DNA of 46,054 nt, taken from Primorskyibacter flagellatus (GTDB lineage Bacteria > Pseudomonadota > Alphaproteobacteria > Rhodobacterales > Rhodobacteraceae). The stretch covers positions 1 to 46,054 of the forward strand of contig NZ_BMFJ01000007.1 in the NCBI RefSeq assembly GCF_014638275.1. The letters are read 5' to 3'. The position numbers and the translations under genes were made by a program. Numbering within the stretch: position 1 is the stretch's first letter; the number at the start of each line of letters is the position of its first letter. A model generated the notes under the pieces. It saw only the letters and a program-made list of their open reading frames with translations. It was not told the DNA's origin and made no database searches. This document shows positions 22,834-31,270 of the stretch, one piece after another.

Positions 22834-24537
22834 ATGATCGACCCGATCACCCTCACCGTCATCCAGTCCGGGCTGCAGCAGGTCTGCGACGAGATGGACC
22901 TGAGCTTTTCCCGCGCCGCCTTTTCCCCGGTGATCGCGGAGGCCAACGACCGCTCCGACGGGATCTATTCGGCGGAGGACGGCAGCCTGATCGCGCAGGG
23001 CTCCATGGGCCTGCCGGTCTTTGTCGGCACGATGCAGTTCTCCACGCGGACGCTGATCGGGATGATCGCGGAGGGCCGCGCCGTCGCGCCGAAGCCCGGC
23101 GACATCTACATCGTCAACGATCCCTATCTCGGCGGCACGCATCTGATGGATGTGCGTTTCGCCATGCCGGTCTGGCGGGACGGAGAAATCTTCTGCTGGC
23201 TGTCCAACACCGGCCACTGGCCCGACACCGGCGGGGCCGTGCCCGGCGGCTTCTCGGCCTCCGCCACGGCGGTGGAGCAGGAGGGGCTGCGACTGCCCCC
23301 GGTCCGTCTGTTCAAGGAGGGCGAGCTGGATCCGGAGATCTACGGGATCATCTGTTCCAACATCCGCGTCGCGGACCAGCGAATCGGCGACGTCAAGGCG
23401 CAGGCGGCAGCGCTTTATGTCGGGGAAACCCGGTTGAAACGGCTGCTGGACCGGTATGGCGACGACACCGTGCGCGAGGCGATCGGAGAGCTTCGGACCC
23501 GTGCCGCGCAGCAGATGCGGGCGAACATCGCGCGAATTCCGCCGGGGGTCTATACCTCGGTCGCCCATGTCGACAGCGACGGCGTGGTGAACGAACCGCT
23601 GGAGATCCGGCTGGCCATCACAGCGGACGGAGAGCGGCTGACCTTCGATTTCACCGGGTCCTCCGCGCCCTGTGCCGGGCCGATGAACTCGGTTCTGGCG
23701 ACGACACAGTCCTCCGTCTACCTCGCCATGCGGCATATCTTTCCGGAGGTGCCGATCAGTGCCGGTGCGTTCGAACCGCTGGAGATCATCCGGCCGTCGG
23801 GTACCTTCCTCGACGCGCAGTATCCGCGCCCGGTCTCGGGCTGCGCCGCCGAGGTCAGCCAGCGCATTGCCGAGGCGGTCTTTGCCGCGCTGGTCGGGCC
23901 GCTGCCCGACATCGTCACCGCCGCGCCCGCCGGATCCTCGGGCAACTTCGCGCTTGGCGGAGAGGTGCCGGAGGAGGGGCGGAGCTATGTGATGTACCAG
24001 ATTTCGGGTGGCGGCTACGGCGGCTACGCGGGCGGCGACGGGATCTCCAACGGCTGTTCCACCATCGGCATTTCCAAGTCGCCGCCGGTGGAGATCATGG
24101 AGCAGCAGTTTCCCGTGCTTTACCACCGCTATGCCCTGCACGAGGGATCCGGCGGGGCGGGGCGGTATCGGGGCGGGTTCGGGCTGGACTACGAGGTCGA
24201 GATCCTGCGCGGAACGGCGCGGGCGAGCTTCGTGATGGACCACGGGCGGTTCGGTCCGCAGGGGGCGCTTGGCGGTACGGACGGGGGCGTCAACCGGGTC
24301 GTGGTTACACAGTCCGGCACCAGTTTCGTGCCCGAACACCTGTCCAAGGCGCAGGACATCGCCCTGCGCGCGGGCGACCGGGTGCGGGTGCGCACGCCGG
24401 GCGGCGGCGGCTACGGCCGGCCCGAGGACCGCGATCCGGTGCTGGTCGCCGAGGACGTCCGTCTGGGCCGCTACACGCCAGAGGAGGCCGCGCGGCTGTT
24501 CGGGGGGGAGGTCGTGGATGCACCGGACGCCCGTTAA
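22834..24537 (+). CDS. hyuB: Hydantoinase/oxoprolinase subunit B
   Basis: A 567-residue HyuB-family protein beginning MIDPITLTVIQSGLQQVCDEMD. The ATG at 22834 has AGGAG eight bases upstream, so the longer upstream frame is not used. Family blocks include GDIYIVNDPYLGGTHLMDVRF, SNTGHWPDTGG, YVMYQISGGGYGG and the C-terminal RVRTPGGGGYGRPEDRDP. It forms the catalytic complex with HyuA. The intervening 118-bp gap with an inverted repeat is unusual for this pair. Membership in the rightward operon links it to the molybdenum hydroxylase and the M20 amidohydrolase. Confidence 0.92.
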   Translation: MIDPITLTVIQSGLQQVCDEMDLSFSRAAFSPVIAEANDRSDGIYSAEDGSLIAQGSMGLPVFVGTMQFSTRTLIGMIAEGRAVAPKPGDIYIVNDPYLGGTHLMDVRFAMPVWRDGEIFCWLSNTGHWPDTGGAVPGGFSASATAVEQEGLRLPPVRLFKEGELDPEIYGIICSNIRVADQRIGDVKAQAAALYVGETRLKRLLDRYGDDTVREAIGELRTRAAQQMRANIARIPPGVYTSVAHVDSDGVVNEPLEIRLAITADGERLTFDFTGSSAPCAGPMNSVLATTQSSVYLAMRHIFPEVPISAGAFEPLEIIRPSGTFLDAQYPRPVSGCAAEVSQRIAEAVFAALVGPLPDIVTAAPAGSSGNFALGGEVPEEGRSYVMYQISGGGYGGYAGGDGISNGCSTIGISKSPPVEIMEQQFPVLYHRYALHEGSGGAGRYRGGFGLDYEVEILRGTARASFVMDHGRFGPQGALGGTDGGVNRVVVTQSGTSFVPEHLSKAQDIALRAGDRVRVRTPGGGGYGRPEDRDPVLVAEDVRLGRYTPEEAARLFGGEVVDAPDAR

Positions 24538-24587
24538 TCAAGATTATGTTGTTTTCCGTGATTGTCCGAACAGCGTTCCCGGGTCGC

Positions 24588-24611
24588 CCCTTCGGATCGT
24601 CTGCCCGAAGG
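24588..24611. terminator. Hairpin in the hyuB-M20 gap
   Basis: CCCTTCGG and CCGAAGGG form an 8-bp stem with an 8-base loop, 50 bp after hyuB. It has no T-run. Partial termination or mRNA end protection is possible within the 185-bp gap, which otherwise shows nothing recognisable. Confidence 0.4.
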
Positions 24612-24722
24612 GCCATCGAATCTGACATTGTGCAGCAGGACCGCCATGTTTCAAAGGACTTGCCGGGCGGGAACGGGTAGGGTCGGCGCATGTCTTTCCG
24701 AACCGGACGAGGACCAGACCGC

Positions 24723-26018
24723 ATGACCCTGACCGCCGACCTCAGACACCGCATCCTCGCCGCCGTTGACGCGGGGTTCGAAGACCAGATCCGGTTTACC
24801 GAGGATCTGATCCGCTATCCCTCCCTGCGCGGGCAGGAGCAGACCGCGCAGGACTTCCTCGCGCGGGCGCTCAGCCAGCGGGGCTATGACCTCGACCGCT
24901 GGCGCATCGACCCGGAGGAGATACGCCATCACCCCGGTTTTTCGCCGGTCACGGTCGATTATTCCAACGCCTACAATGTCGTGGGGACGCTGAGGCCGAA
25001 GGCGGAACAGGGTCGCAGCCTGATCCTGAACGGACATGTCGATGTCGTCCCGACCGGTCCTGCCGAGATGTGGAGCCAACCGCCCTTCGAACCCCGGCGC
25101 GAAGGCGACTGGCTGTACGGGCGCGGGTCGGGCGACATGAAGGCCGGGATTGCCGCGAACATCTTTGCCGTCGATGCGCTGGCAAGGCTGGGATACCGGC
25201 CTGCCGCGACGCTTTACCAGCAGTCGGTGATCGAGGAGGAGTGCACCGGCAACGGCGCGCTCGCCTGTCTCGTCCGGGGGTATCGCGCGGATGCCGCCAT
25301 CATCCCGGAGCCGGAGGACGACAAGCTGGTGCGCGCGAATGTCGGCGTGCTCTGGTTCAACGTGCGGCTCACCGGCCAGCCCGTGCATGTCCGCGAGGCC
25401 GGTACGGGCGGCGACGCCATCGGCGCGGCCTACCGGATCATCGAGGGGCTGCGCGGGCTTGAGGCGCGCTGGAACGACGACCAGTCCAAACACCGCTTCT
25501 TCGAGGATGTCGAACACCCGATCAATTTCAACGTCGGCCGGATCGAGGGCGGAGACTGGGCTTCCACAGTGCCGGCGTGGTGCAGCTTCGACTGCCGCAT
25601 CGCGATCTATCCCGATCAGGACCCCGACGCCGCTGCGGCCGAGATCGAATCCTGCATCCGCGACACCGCCGCCACCATCCCCTTCCTCGCCAACCGGCTG
25701 CCCGAGGTCACGTTCAACGGCTTCTACGCCCGCGGCTACGTGCTGGAACCGGGGTCCGAGGCCGAGGAAACGCTTGCCCGGTCGCATTTCGCCAGCTTCG
25801 CGGACCCGCTCGGAACCATCGTGACGCCCGGATACCTCGACGGGCGGGTCTTCGTGATCTACGCGGACACGCCCTGCCTGGTCTACGGCCCGGTGTCACA
25901 GGCGATCCACGGGTTCGACGAGAAGGTCAGCCTGTCCTCCGTCCGCAAGATCACCGGCACCATCGCGCTGTTCATCGCGGAATGGTGCGGGCTGGAGGAG
26001 ATCGCCCCGGCGGGCTAG
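24723..26018 (+). CDS. M20-family amidohydrolase (ArgE/DapE-like deacylase)
   Basis: A 431-residue zinc-dependent hydrolase. Metal and catalytic residues appear in LNGHVDVVPTG (His105, Asp107), GRGSGDMKAG (Asp138) and IEEECTGNGA (Glu171 and Glu172). A dimerisation domain follows. The family removes N-acyl, N-carbamoyl or peptide-like groups from amino acids. The ATG at 24723 follows GAGGA at a suitable distance. It is 185 bp downstream of hyuB. In hydantoin-type pathways HyuAB is followed by an N-carbamoyl or N-formyl amidohydrolase of this kind, so it probably completes the ring-opening branch. The acyl group is unknown. Confidence 0.88.
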   Translation: MTLTADLRHRILAAVDAGFEDQIRFTEDLIRYPSLRGQEQTAQDFLARALSQRGYDLDRWRIDPEEIRHHPGFSPVTVDYSNAYNVVGTLRPKAEQGRSLILNGHVDVVPTGPAEMWSQPPFEPRREGDWLYGRGSGDMKAGIAANIFAVDALARLGYRPAATLYQQSVIEEECTGNGALACLVRGYRADAAIIPEPEDDKLVRANVGVLWFNVRLTGQPVHVREAGTGGDAIGAAYRIIEGLRGLEARWNDDQSKHRFFEDVEHPINFNVGRIEGGDWASTVPAWCSFDCRIAIYPDQDPDAAAAEIESCIRDTAATIPFLANRLPEVTFNGFYARGYVLEPGSEAEETLARSHFASFADPLGTIVTPGYLDGRVFVIYADTPCLVYGPVSQAIHGFDEKVSLSSVRKITGTIALFIAEWCGLEEIAPAG

Positions 26019-26140
26019 ACCGGGGCGGATCACCGGCGGATTGCGGACAATGTGACCGCCCTGCCCGCTTCTTGGGCTTGACGTTGCGGCCCCAGACTTC
26101 GACACAGTCGCACAGCGCCGACCGCATCGAGGACTGACTG

Positions 26141-28426
26141 ATGAAGTTCCATTTTCCCATCGTCATCATCGACGAGGATTTCCGATCCGAGAACACCTCG
26201 GGCCTCGGGATCCGCTCGCTCGCCCAGGCCATCGAGGCCGAGGGGTTCGAGGTGCTGGGCGCGACCAGCTACGGCGACCTGTCGCAGTTCGCGCAGCAGC
26301 AGAGCCGCGCGTCGGCTTTCGTCCTGTCCATTGACGACGAGGAGTTCAGCCCCGGCCCCGATCTCGACCCCGCCGTGCTGAACCTGAGGACCTTCATCGA
26401 GGAGGTGCGCGCCAAGAACGAGGATGTTCCGATCTATGTCTATGGCGAGACCAAGACCTCCCGCCACCTGCCGAACGACGTGCTGCGCGAACTGCACGGC
26501 TTTATCCACGCATTCGAGGACACGCCGGAATTCGTTGCCCGGCACATCATCCGCGAGGCGAAGAACTACCTCGAATTCATCCAGCCGCCGTTCTTCAAGG
26601 CGCTGCTCGACTATGCCGAGGACGGGTCCTATTCCTGGCACTGTCCCGGCCATTCCGGCGGGGTGGCCTTCCTGAAATCGCCGATCGGGCAGATGTACCA
26701 CCAGTTCTACGGTGAGAACATGCTGCGGGCGGACGTCTGCAACTCCGTCGAGGAGCTGGGCCAGCTGCTGGATCACAACGGCGCAATCGGCGCGTCCGAG
26801 AAGAACGCCGCGCGGATCTTCAACGCCGACCACTGCTTCTTCGTGACCAACGGCACCTCCACCTCGAACAAGATGGTCTGGCACCACAATGTCGCCCCCG
26901 GGGACGTGGTTCTGGTGGACCGCAACTGCCACAAGTCGGTGCTGCATTCGATCATCATGACCGGCGCGATCCCGATCTTCCTCAAGCCGACGCGCAATCA
27001 CTGGGGCATCATCGGCCCGATCCAGCGGTCGGAGTTCGAACCCGAAGCGATCAAGGAGAAGATCCGCGCCAACCCATTGCTCGAAGGGGTCGATCCGGAG
27101 ACCGTGAAGCCACGCATCCTGTCCCTGACGCAGTCGACCTATGACGGTGTGCTCTACAATACCGAGGTGGTGAAAGAGCTGCTCGACGGCTATGTCGACA
27201 CACTGCATTTCGACGAGGCCTGGCTGCCGCACGCCGCCTTCCATCCCTTCTACGGCACCTATCACGCAATGGGCCGCAAGCGCGCGCGCACCAAGCATTC
27301 GGTGACCTACGCGACCCAGTCCGTGCACAAGCTGCTGGCCGGGATCAGCCAGGCCAGCCATGTGCTCGTCAAGGATTCCGAGGACGGCATGTTCGACCGC
27401 CACCTCTTCAATGAATCCTACCTCATGCACACGTCGACCAGCCCGCAGTATTCGATCATCGCCAGCTGCGACGTGGCTGCCGCGATGATGGAACCACCGG
27501 GCGGCACCGCGCTGGTCGAGGAAAGCCTGACCGAGGCGCTCGATTTCCGCCGCGCCATGCGCAAGGTCGATGAGGAATACGGCAACGACTGGTGGTTCCA
27601 GGTCTGGGGCCCGGACAACCTGGCCGAGGAAGGCGTCGGCCGTGCCAAGGACTGGGAGCTGAAGAAGACCGACAGCGAGGCCGTCGAAAGCTCGGGCGAG
27701 GACGCATGGCACGGGTTCGGCGACATGGCCCGCGGGTTCAACATGCTTGACCCGATCAAGGCGACGATCATCACGCCGGGGCTGAATATCGACGGCTTCT
27801 TTGCCGAACGGGGCATTCCCGCGTCCATCGTGTCCAAGTACCTGACCGAACACGGAGTCGTGGTCGAAAAGACCGGGCTCTACAGCTTCTTCATCATGTT
27901 CACCATCGGCATCACCAAGGGGCGGTGGAACACGCTCCTCGCCGCGCTTCAGCAATGCAAGGACGACTACGACCGCAACCAGCCGCTCTGGCGGGTCATG
28001 CCGGAATTCTGCGCCAAGCAGCCGCGCTACGAACACATGGGGCTGAACGACCTGTGCCAGCACGTCCACAGCCTCTATGCGAAATACGACGTCGCGCGGC
28101 TGTCGACGGAGATCTACCTCGGCGATCACCGCCCCGCCATGTCGCCGTTGGACGCGTTTTCCCATATCGCCCGGCGACAGACCGAACGGGTGGCGATCGA
28201 CGATCTGGAGGGGCGCGTGACCACCAGCCTCGTTACCCCCTACCCGCCCGGCATTCCCCTGCTAGTTCCGGGCGAGGTCTTCAGCAAGGAAATCGTGGAC
28301 TACCTCCGCTTCAACCGCGAATTCGCCCGCGAATGCCCCGGTTTCGAGACGGATATCCACGGGCTGGTGCAGGAGGTCGGAGACAACGGCGAGGCGCGGT
28401 ATTTCGCGGATTGCGTCGCCCTCTGA
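26141..28426 (+). CDS. Arginine/lysine/ornithine decarboxylase (PLP fold type I)
   Basis: A 761-residue member of the AdiA/LdcI/SpeF family. Residues 1-130 form the N-terminal response-regulator-like wing domain. The PLP domain has WHCPGHSGG (residues 166-174), FVTNGTSTSNK, LHFDEAWLPHAAF (Asp358) and the PLP lysine Lys397 in SVHK. The C-terminal domain has LVTPYPPGIPLLVPGE, the usual ending. These enzymes make agmatine, cadaverine or putrescine and often consume protons in acid stress. It follows the M20 gene after 122 bp and might form the end of the catabolic operon or be independent. Which basic amino acid it uses cannot be read safely. Confidence 0.92.
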   Translation: MKFHFPIVIIDEDFRSENTSGLGIRSLAQAIEAEGFEVLGATSYGDLSQFAQQQSRASAFVLSIDDEEFSPGPDLDPAVLNLRTFIEEVRAKNEDVPIYVYGETKTSRHLPNDVLRELHGFIHAFEDTPEFVARHIIREAKNYLEFIQPPFFKALLDYAEDGSYSWHCPGHSGGVAFLKSPIGQMYHQFYGENMLRADVCNSVEELGQLLDHNGAIGASEKNAARIFNADHCFFVTNGTSTSNKMVWHHNVAPGDVVLVDRNCHKSVLHSIIMTGAIPIFLKPTRNHWGIIGPIQRSEFEPEAIKEKIRANPLLEGVDPETVKPRILSLTQSTYDGVLYNTEVVKELLDGYVDTLHFDEAWLPHAAFHPFYGTYHAMGRKRARTKHSVTYATQSVHKLLAGISQASHVLVKDSEDGMFDRHLFNESYLMHTSTSPQYSIIASCDVAAAMMEPPGGTALVEESLTEALDFRRAMRKVDEEYGNDWWFQVWGPDNLAEEGVGRAKDWELKKTDSEAVESSGEDAWHGFGDMARGFNMLDPIKATIITPGLNIDGFFAERGIPASIVSKYLTEHGVVVEKTGLYSFFIMFTIGITKGRWNTLLAALQQCKDDYDRNQPLWRVMPEFCAKQPRYEHMGLNDLCQHVHSLYAKYDVARLSTEIYLGDHRPAMSPLDAFSHIARRQTERVAIDDLEGRVTTSLVTPYPPGIPLLVPGEVFSKEIVDYLRFNREFARECPGFETDIHGLVQEVGDNGEARYFADCVAL

Positions 28427-28511
28427 CGTCGGGGCTCCGCGCAGGCCGCATCGTCCGTGAAGTTTTCATGACGCCCTCCGGCGTTCATTGCATCCCCGGT
28501 CCGTTCCCGAT

Positions 28512-28527
28512 ACCCGGCGTGCCGGGT
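28512..28527. promoter_or_regulatory. Perfect 16-bp inverted repeat upstream of the ABC ATPase gene
   Basis: ACCCGGC-GT-GCCGGGT is a 7-bp perfect repeat ending 15 bp before the ATPase start codon. The preceding sequence (28468-28488) also folds as ATGACGCC-CTCC-GGCGTTCAT with one bulge. Either may be an attenuator after the decarboxylase gene or an operator. I cannot tell which. Confidence 0.4.
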
Positions 28528-28542
28528 GTGCCGGAGTGTCGA

Positions 28543-29556
28543 ATGTCGGTCTTACTGGAAGGCGTGAGCAGGCGGTTCGCGGGAACGGCGGCGGTGCGTG
28601 AGATCACGGCCCGGATCGCGGACGGGGAGTTCTTCGTCATCCTTGGCCCCTCCGGCTGCGGCAAGTCCACCCTTCTGCGGCTGATCGCCGGACTGGACCG
28701 GGTCGATTCCGGCCGGATCGAGATCGGCGGCGTTGAGATGTCCGCACCGGCCCGCCATGTGCCGCCCGAAGACCGCTCCGTCGGGCTGATCTTCCAGTCC
28801 TATGCGCTCTGGCCGCATATGAACGTGCGCGACAACGTCGCCTTCCCGGCCGAGGCACGGGGCGCCTCCCGCTCAGAGGCGCGGGCCATCGCGGATCAGA
28901 GCCTGTCGCTGGTCGATCTCGCCCCCCTCGCCACTCGCCCCCCGGCGGAGCTGTCGGGCGGTCAACGGCAGCGGGTCGCCCTGGCGCGCTGTCTGGCAAG
29001 CGGGGCTCGGACCGTTCTGATGGACGAACCGCTGGCCAATCTCGACCCCCATCTCCGCGACCGGATGGAGGGAGAGATCGCGCGATTCCACAAACAGAGC
29101 GGCGCCACCACGCTCTACATCACCCACGACCAGCGCGAGGCGATGTCGCTGGCCGACCGGATCGCGGTGATGTGGGACGGCGCCTTCCTCCAGACCGGCA
29201 CCCCGCAGGAGATCCACGACCGACCTGCAACCGAACAGGTCGCGCAGTTCATCGGCCGGGCCGCCGTCGTGACGGGCCATGTGGCGGGCGGTGAGGCCGA
29301 TATAGGGCCCTTCCGCCTCCCCCTCCCCGATGCGCCGGACGGCCCCGCGCGTATCGTGCTGCGCCCCGGCAACATCCGCCTTGGTGACGGTGTCCCCGCG
29401 CGCATCGACAGCGCCACCTACCGCGGCGGCGTGTGGGAAGCATCGGCCCATGTCGCCGGGCTTGACGACCCGCTGCCGGTCTCGGCCCCGAACCCGCTGC
29501 GCGACGGCGACAGGATCGCGCTCAGCCTGACCGGCGGCTGGCCGCTCCCCGCCTGA
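28543..29556 (+). CDS. ABC transporter ATP-binding protein (FbpC/PotA type)
   Basis: A 337-residue importer ATPase with Walker A GPSGCGKST, the signature LSGGQRQRVALARCL, Walker B VLMDEPLANLDP and the switch histidine in YITHDQREAM. A C-terminal regulatory domain of TOBE type follows (about residues 240-337). The ATG at 28543 has GGAG six bases upstream. It serves the Fe3+/2-aminoethylphosphonate/spermidine class of importers. Its stop codon is only three bases from the stop codon of the convergent permease gene, so the transporter parts are made from two opposing transcripts. Confidence 0.9.
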   Translation: MSVLLEGVSRRFAGTAAVREITARIADGEFFVILGPSGCGKSTLLRLIAGLDRVDSGRIEIGGVEMSAPARHVPPEDRSVGLIFQSYALWPHMNVRDNVAFPAEARGASRSEARAIADQSLSLVDLAPLATRPPAELSGGQRQRVALARCLASGARTVLMDEPLANLDPHLRDRMEGEIARFHKQSGATTLYITHDQREAMSLADRIAVMWDGAFLQTGTPQEIHDRPATEQVAQFIGRAAVVTGHVAGGEADIGPFRLPLPDAPDGPARIVLRPGNIRLGDGVPARIDSATYRGGVWEASAHVAGLDDPLPVSAPNPLRDGDRIALSLTGGWPLPA

Positions 29557-29559
29557 TCC

Positions 29560-31260
29560 TCACGCCCGCCATGGCACGACCCCCGGCGGCAACCGCCGCC
29601 CGACCCGGTCCAGTGCCGCCATCAGCAGCATCGTCGCCACCACCGTCACGCAGGACATCGCCGCCGCCAGTGTCGTGTACCCGCCGTCCTCGTAGTTGAA
29701 GATCGCCGTGCCGATCGTCTCGTTCCCCGTAGACCAGAGAAGGGCGGACACCGTCACCTCATTGTAGGCCGTCAGGAACACAAGGATCGCGCCCGAGGCC
29801 GCCGCCGGGGCCACCAGCGGCGCGAAGACCCGGCGCATCCGCATGCCGTAGCGCGCGCCAGACACCCGCGCCGCGTCCTCCAGCGCCGGGTCGAGCTGCC
29901 CGTAGGCCGCGACGACGCTTTTCAATCCGATCGACAGGAAGGCCGTCAGATAGGCCAGGAAGATGATGCCGAGCGTGTTGTAAAGCGACACCCCGACCAC
30001 CGGCAGCGGGCGGATGAAGGTCAGGATGAACGCGATGGAGATGACGAGGCCCGGGATCGCATAGCTCACATCCGCCACCGTGGCGAAGCCGGCCCCGAAG
30101 CGGCGCGGCAGCCCCCCTCCCCTGCGGGTCGCGGCATGGCCGATCAGGATCGCCAGTCCCGCGATCACCAGTGCAGCGCCGCCCGCCACCAGGGTGGAAT
30201 TGCCGAAGGCCCGCAGGGTGGACCCCTGCCGCAGCAGCACCTCCGCGAAGTTGCCGAAGGTCAGCGTTTCGGCGGTCAGCGGCAGTCCGTAGGTCTTCAC
30301 AAGCGCGGTTGCCGTCAGCGCGGTCAGAGGCAACAGCAGTGTGATTGCGACATAGACCGCCAGCACCCCCTCCGCCACCGGCCGAAGCGGGCCGAGCGCG
30401 ATGCGCAGGGGCGGCTGCGGCGGTCCGACGACCGCCGACCTCATCCTGCGTTGCATGGCGAACTGCAGCGCGATGGCAACAAGGCTGACCCCGGCCAGCA
30501 GCATCGAGATCACGGCAACATCCGCCAGCGCACCGGGGCCGAAGCTCGACAGCCGGTTCCAGATCAGCACCGGCAGCGTGGTATAGCGCGCGGGGATCCC
30601 GAGGATCGCCAGAATGCCAAAATTCCCGAGCGCCGAGACAAAGGCCAGCATGAACCCCGCCGCAAGGGTCGGCGCGAGCAGGGGCAGGATCACCCGCCGC
30701 AGCAGGCGGAACGGGCGGGCACCGAAGATCCGCGCGGCCTCCGTCATCTCGCGCGGGAGGGTGCGCAGCGCGGCCAGCACCACCAGCAGCACCAGCGGCG
30801 TATGCTGGACCGAGAGCAGCAGCATGACCCCGAACGGCGTATACAGCGGATGCGCTGACCCCGGCGGCGGGGCGAGGCCGAGCGTGTTCAAAACCACGCT
30901 GCTCGGCCCGAGCGCCTGCACCCAGGCAATTGCCGTCACCTGCGGCGGGATCATCATCGGCAGCAGCAGCGCAAAGACCGCCACCCCCTTGGCCCGCACG
31001 TCGCTCAGCCCGAGGATCAGCGCAAGACCGGTCCCCAGCACCAGTGCGGCCAGACCCGACAGCGCCGAGCTTTCCAGGCTGTTCCACGCCGCCCGCCTTA
31101 CCGATCCGCTCGCCAGCGCCTCGCGCAGGGGGTCGAGCGAGGGCAGGCCGCCCCCGGTCAGCCCGACCTTCGCCAGCAGGCCAAGCGGCAGGGCGAACAG
31201 CACCGCGCCGAAAATGCAAAGCGCGGCGAGGGTGAGGCCCTCGCCGCGTGCCAGACCCAT
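29560..31260 (-). CDS. ABC transporter permease, fused double-domain (FbpB type)
   Basis: A 566-residue permease with two six-helix-type halves, each with a binding-protein-dependent inner-membrane motif: EMTEAARIFGARPFRLLRRVILPLLAPTLAAGF in the first half and LEDAARVSGARYGMRMRRVFAPLVAPAAASGAI in the second. Those EAA loops contact the ATPase. The length and doubling match FbpB-like permeases. The ATG at 31260 lies 10 bp after the binding-protein stop codon. A TTG 21 bases earlier would overlap that gene and is less likely. Confidence 0.9.
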   Translation of the reverse strand: MGLARGEGLTLAALCIFGAVLFALPLGLLAKVGLTGGGLPSLDPLREALASGSVRRAAWNSLESSALSGLAALVLGTGLALILGLSDVRAKGVAVFALLLPMMIPPQVTAIAWVQALGPSSVVLNTLGLAPPPGSAHPLYTPFGVMLLLSVQHTPLVLLVVLAALRTLPREMTEAARIFGARPFRLLRRVILPLLAPTLAAGFMLAFVSALGNFGILAILGIPARYTTLPVLIWNRLSSFGPGALADVAVISMLLAGVSLVAIALQFAMQRRMRSAVVGPPQPPLRIALGPLRPVAEGVLAVYVAITLLLPLTALTATALVKTYGLPLTAETLTFGNFAEVLLRQGSTLRAFGNSTLVAGGAALVIAGLAILIGHAATRRGGGLPRRFGAGFATVADVSYAIPGLVISIAFILTFIRPLPVVGVSLYNTLGIIFLAYLTAFLSIGLKSVVAAYGQLDPALEDAARVSGARYGMRMRRVFAPLVAPAAASGAILVFLTAYNEVTVSALLWSTGNETIGTAIFNYEDGGYTTLAAAMSCVTVVATMLLMAALDRVGRRLPPGVVPWRA

Positions 31261-31270
31261 GTATGTCCGG

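Noticed and set aside
20037..22946. A 969-codon open frame antisense to the hydroxylase, hyuA and hyuB genes
   Set aside because: It lies opposite clearly recognisable enzyme genes, has a His/Arg/Gly/Gln-rich low-complexity composition and no family motif. Long antisense frames are expected in DNA this GC-rich.
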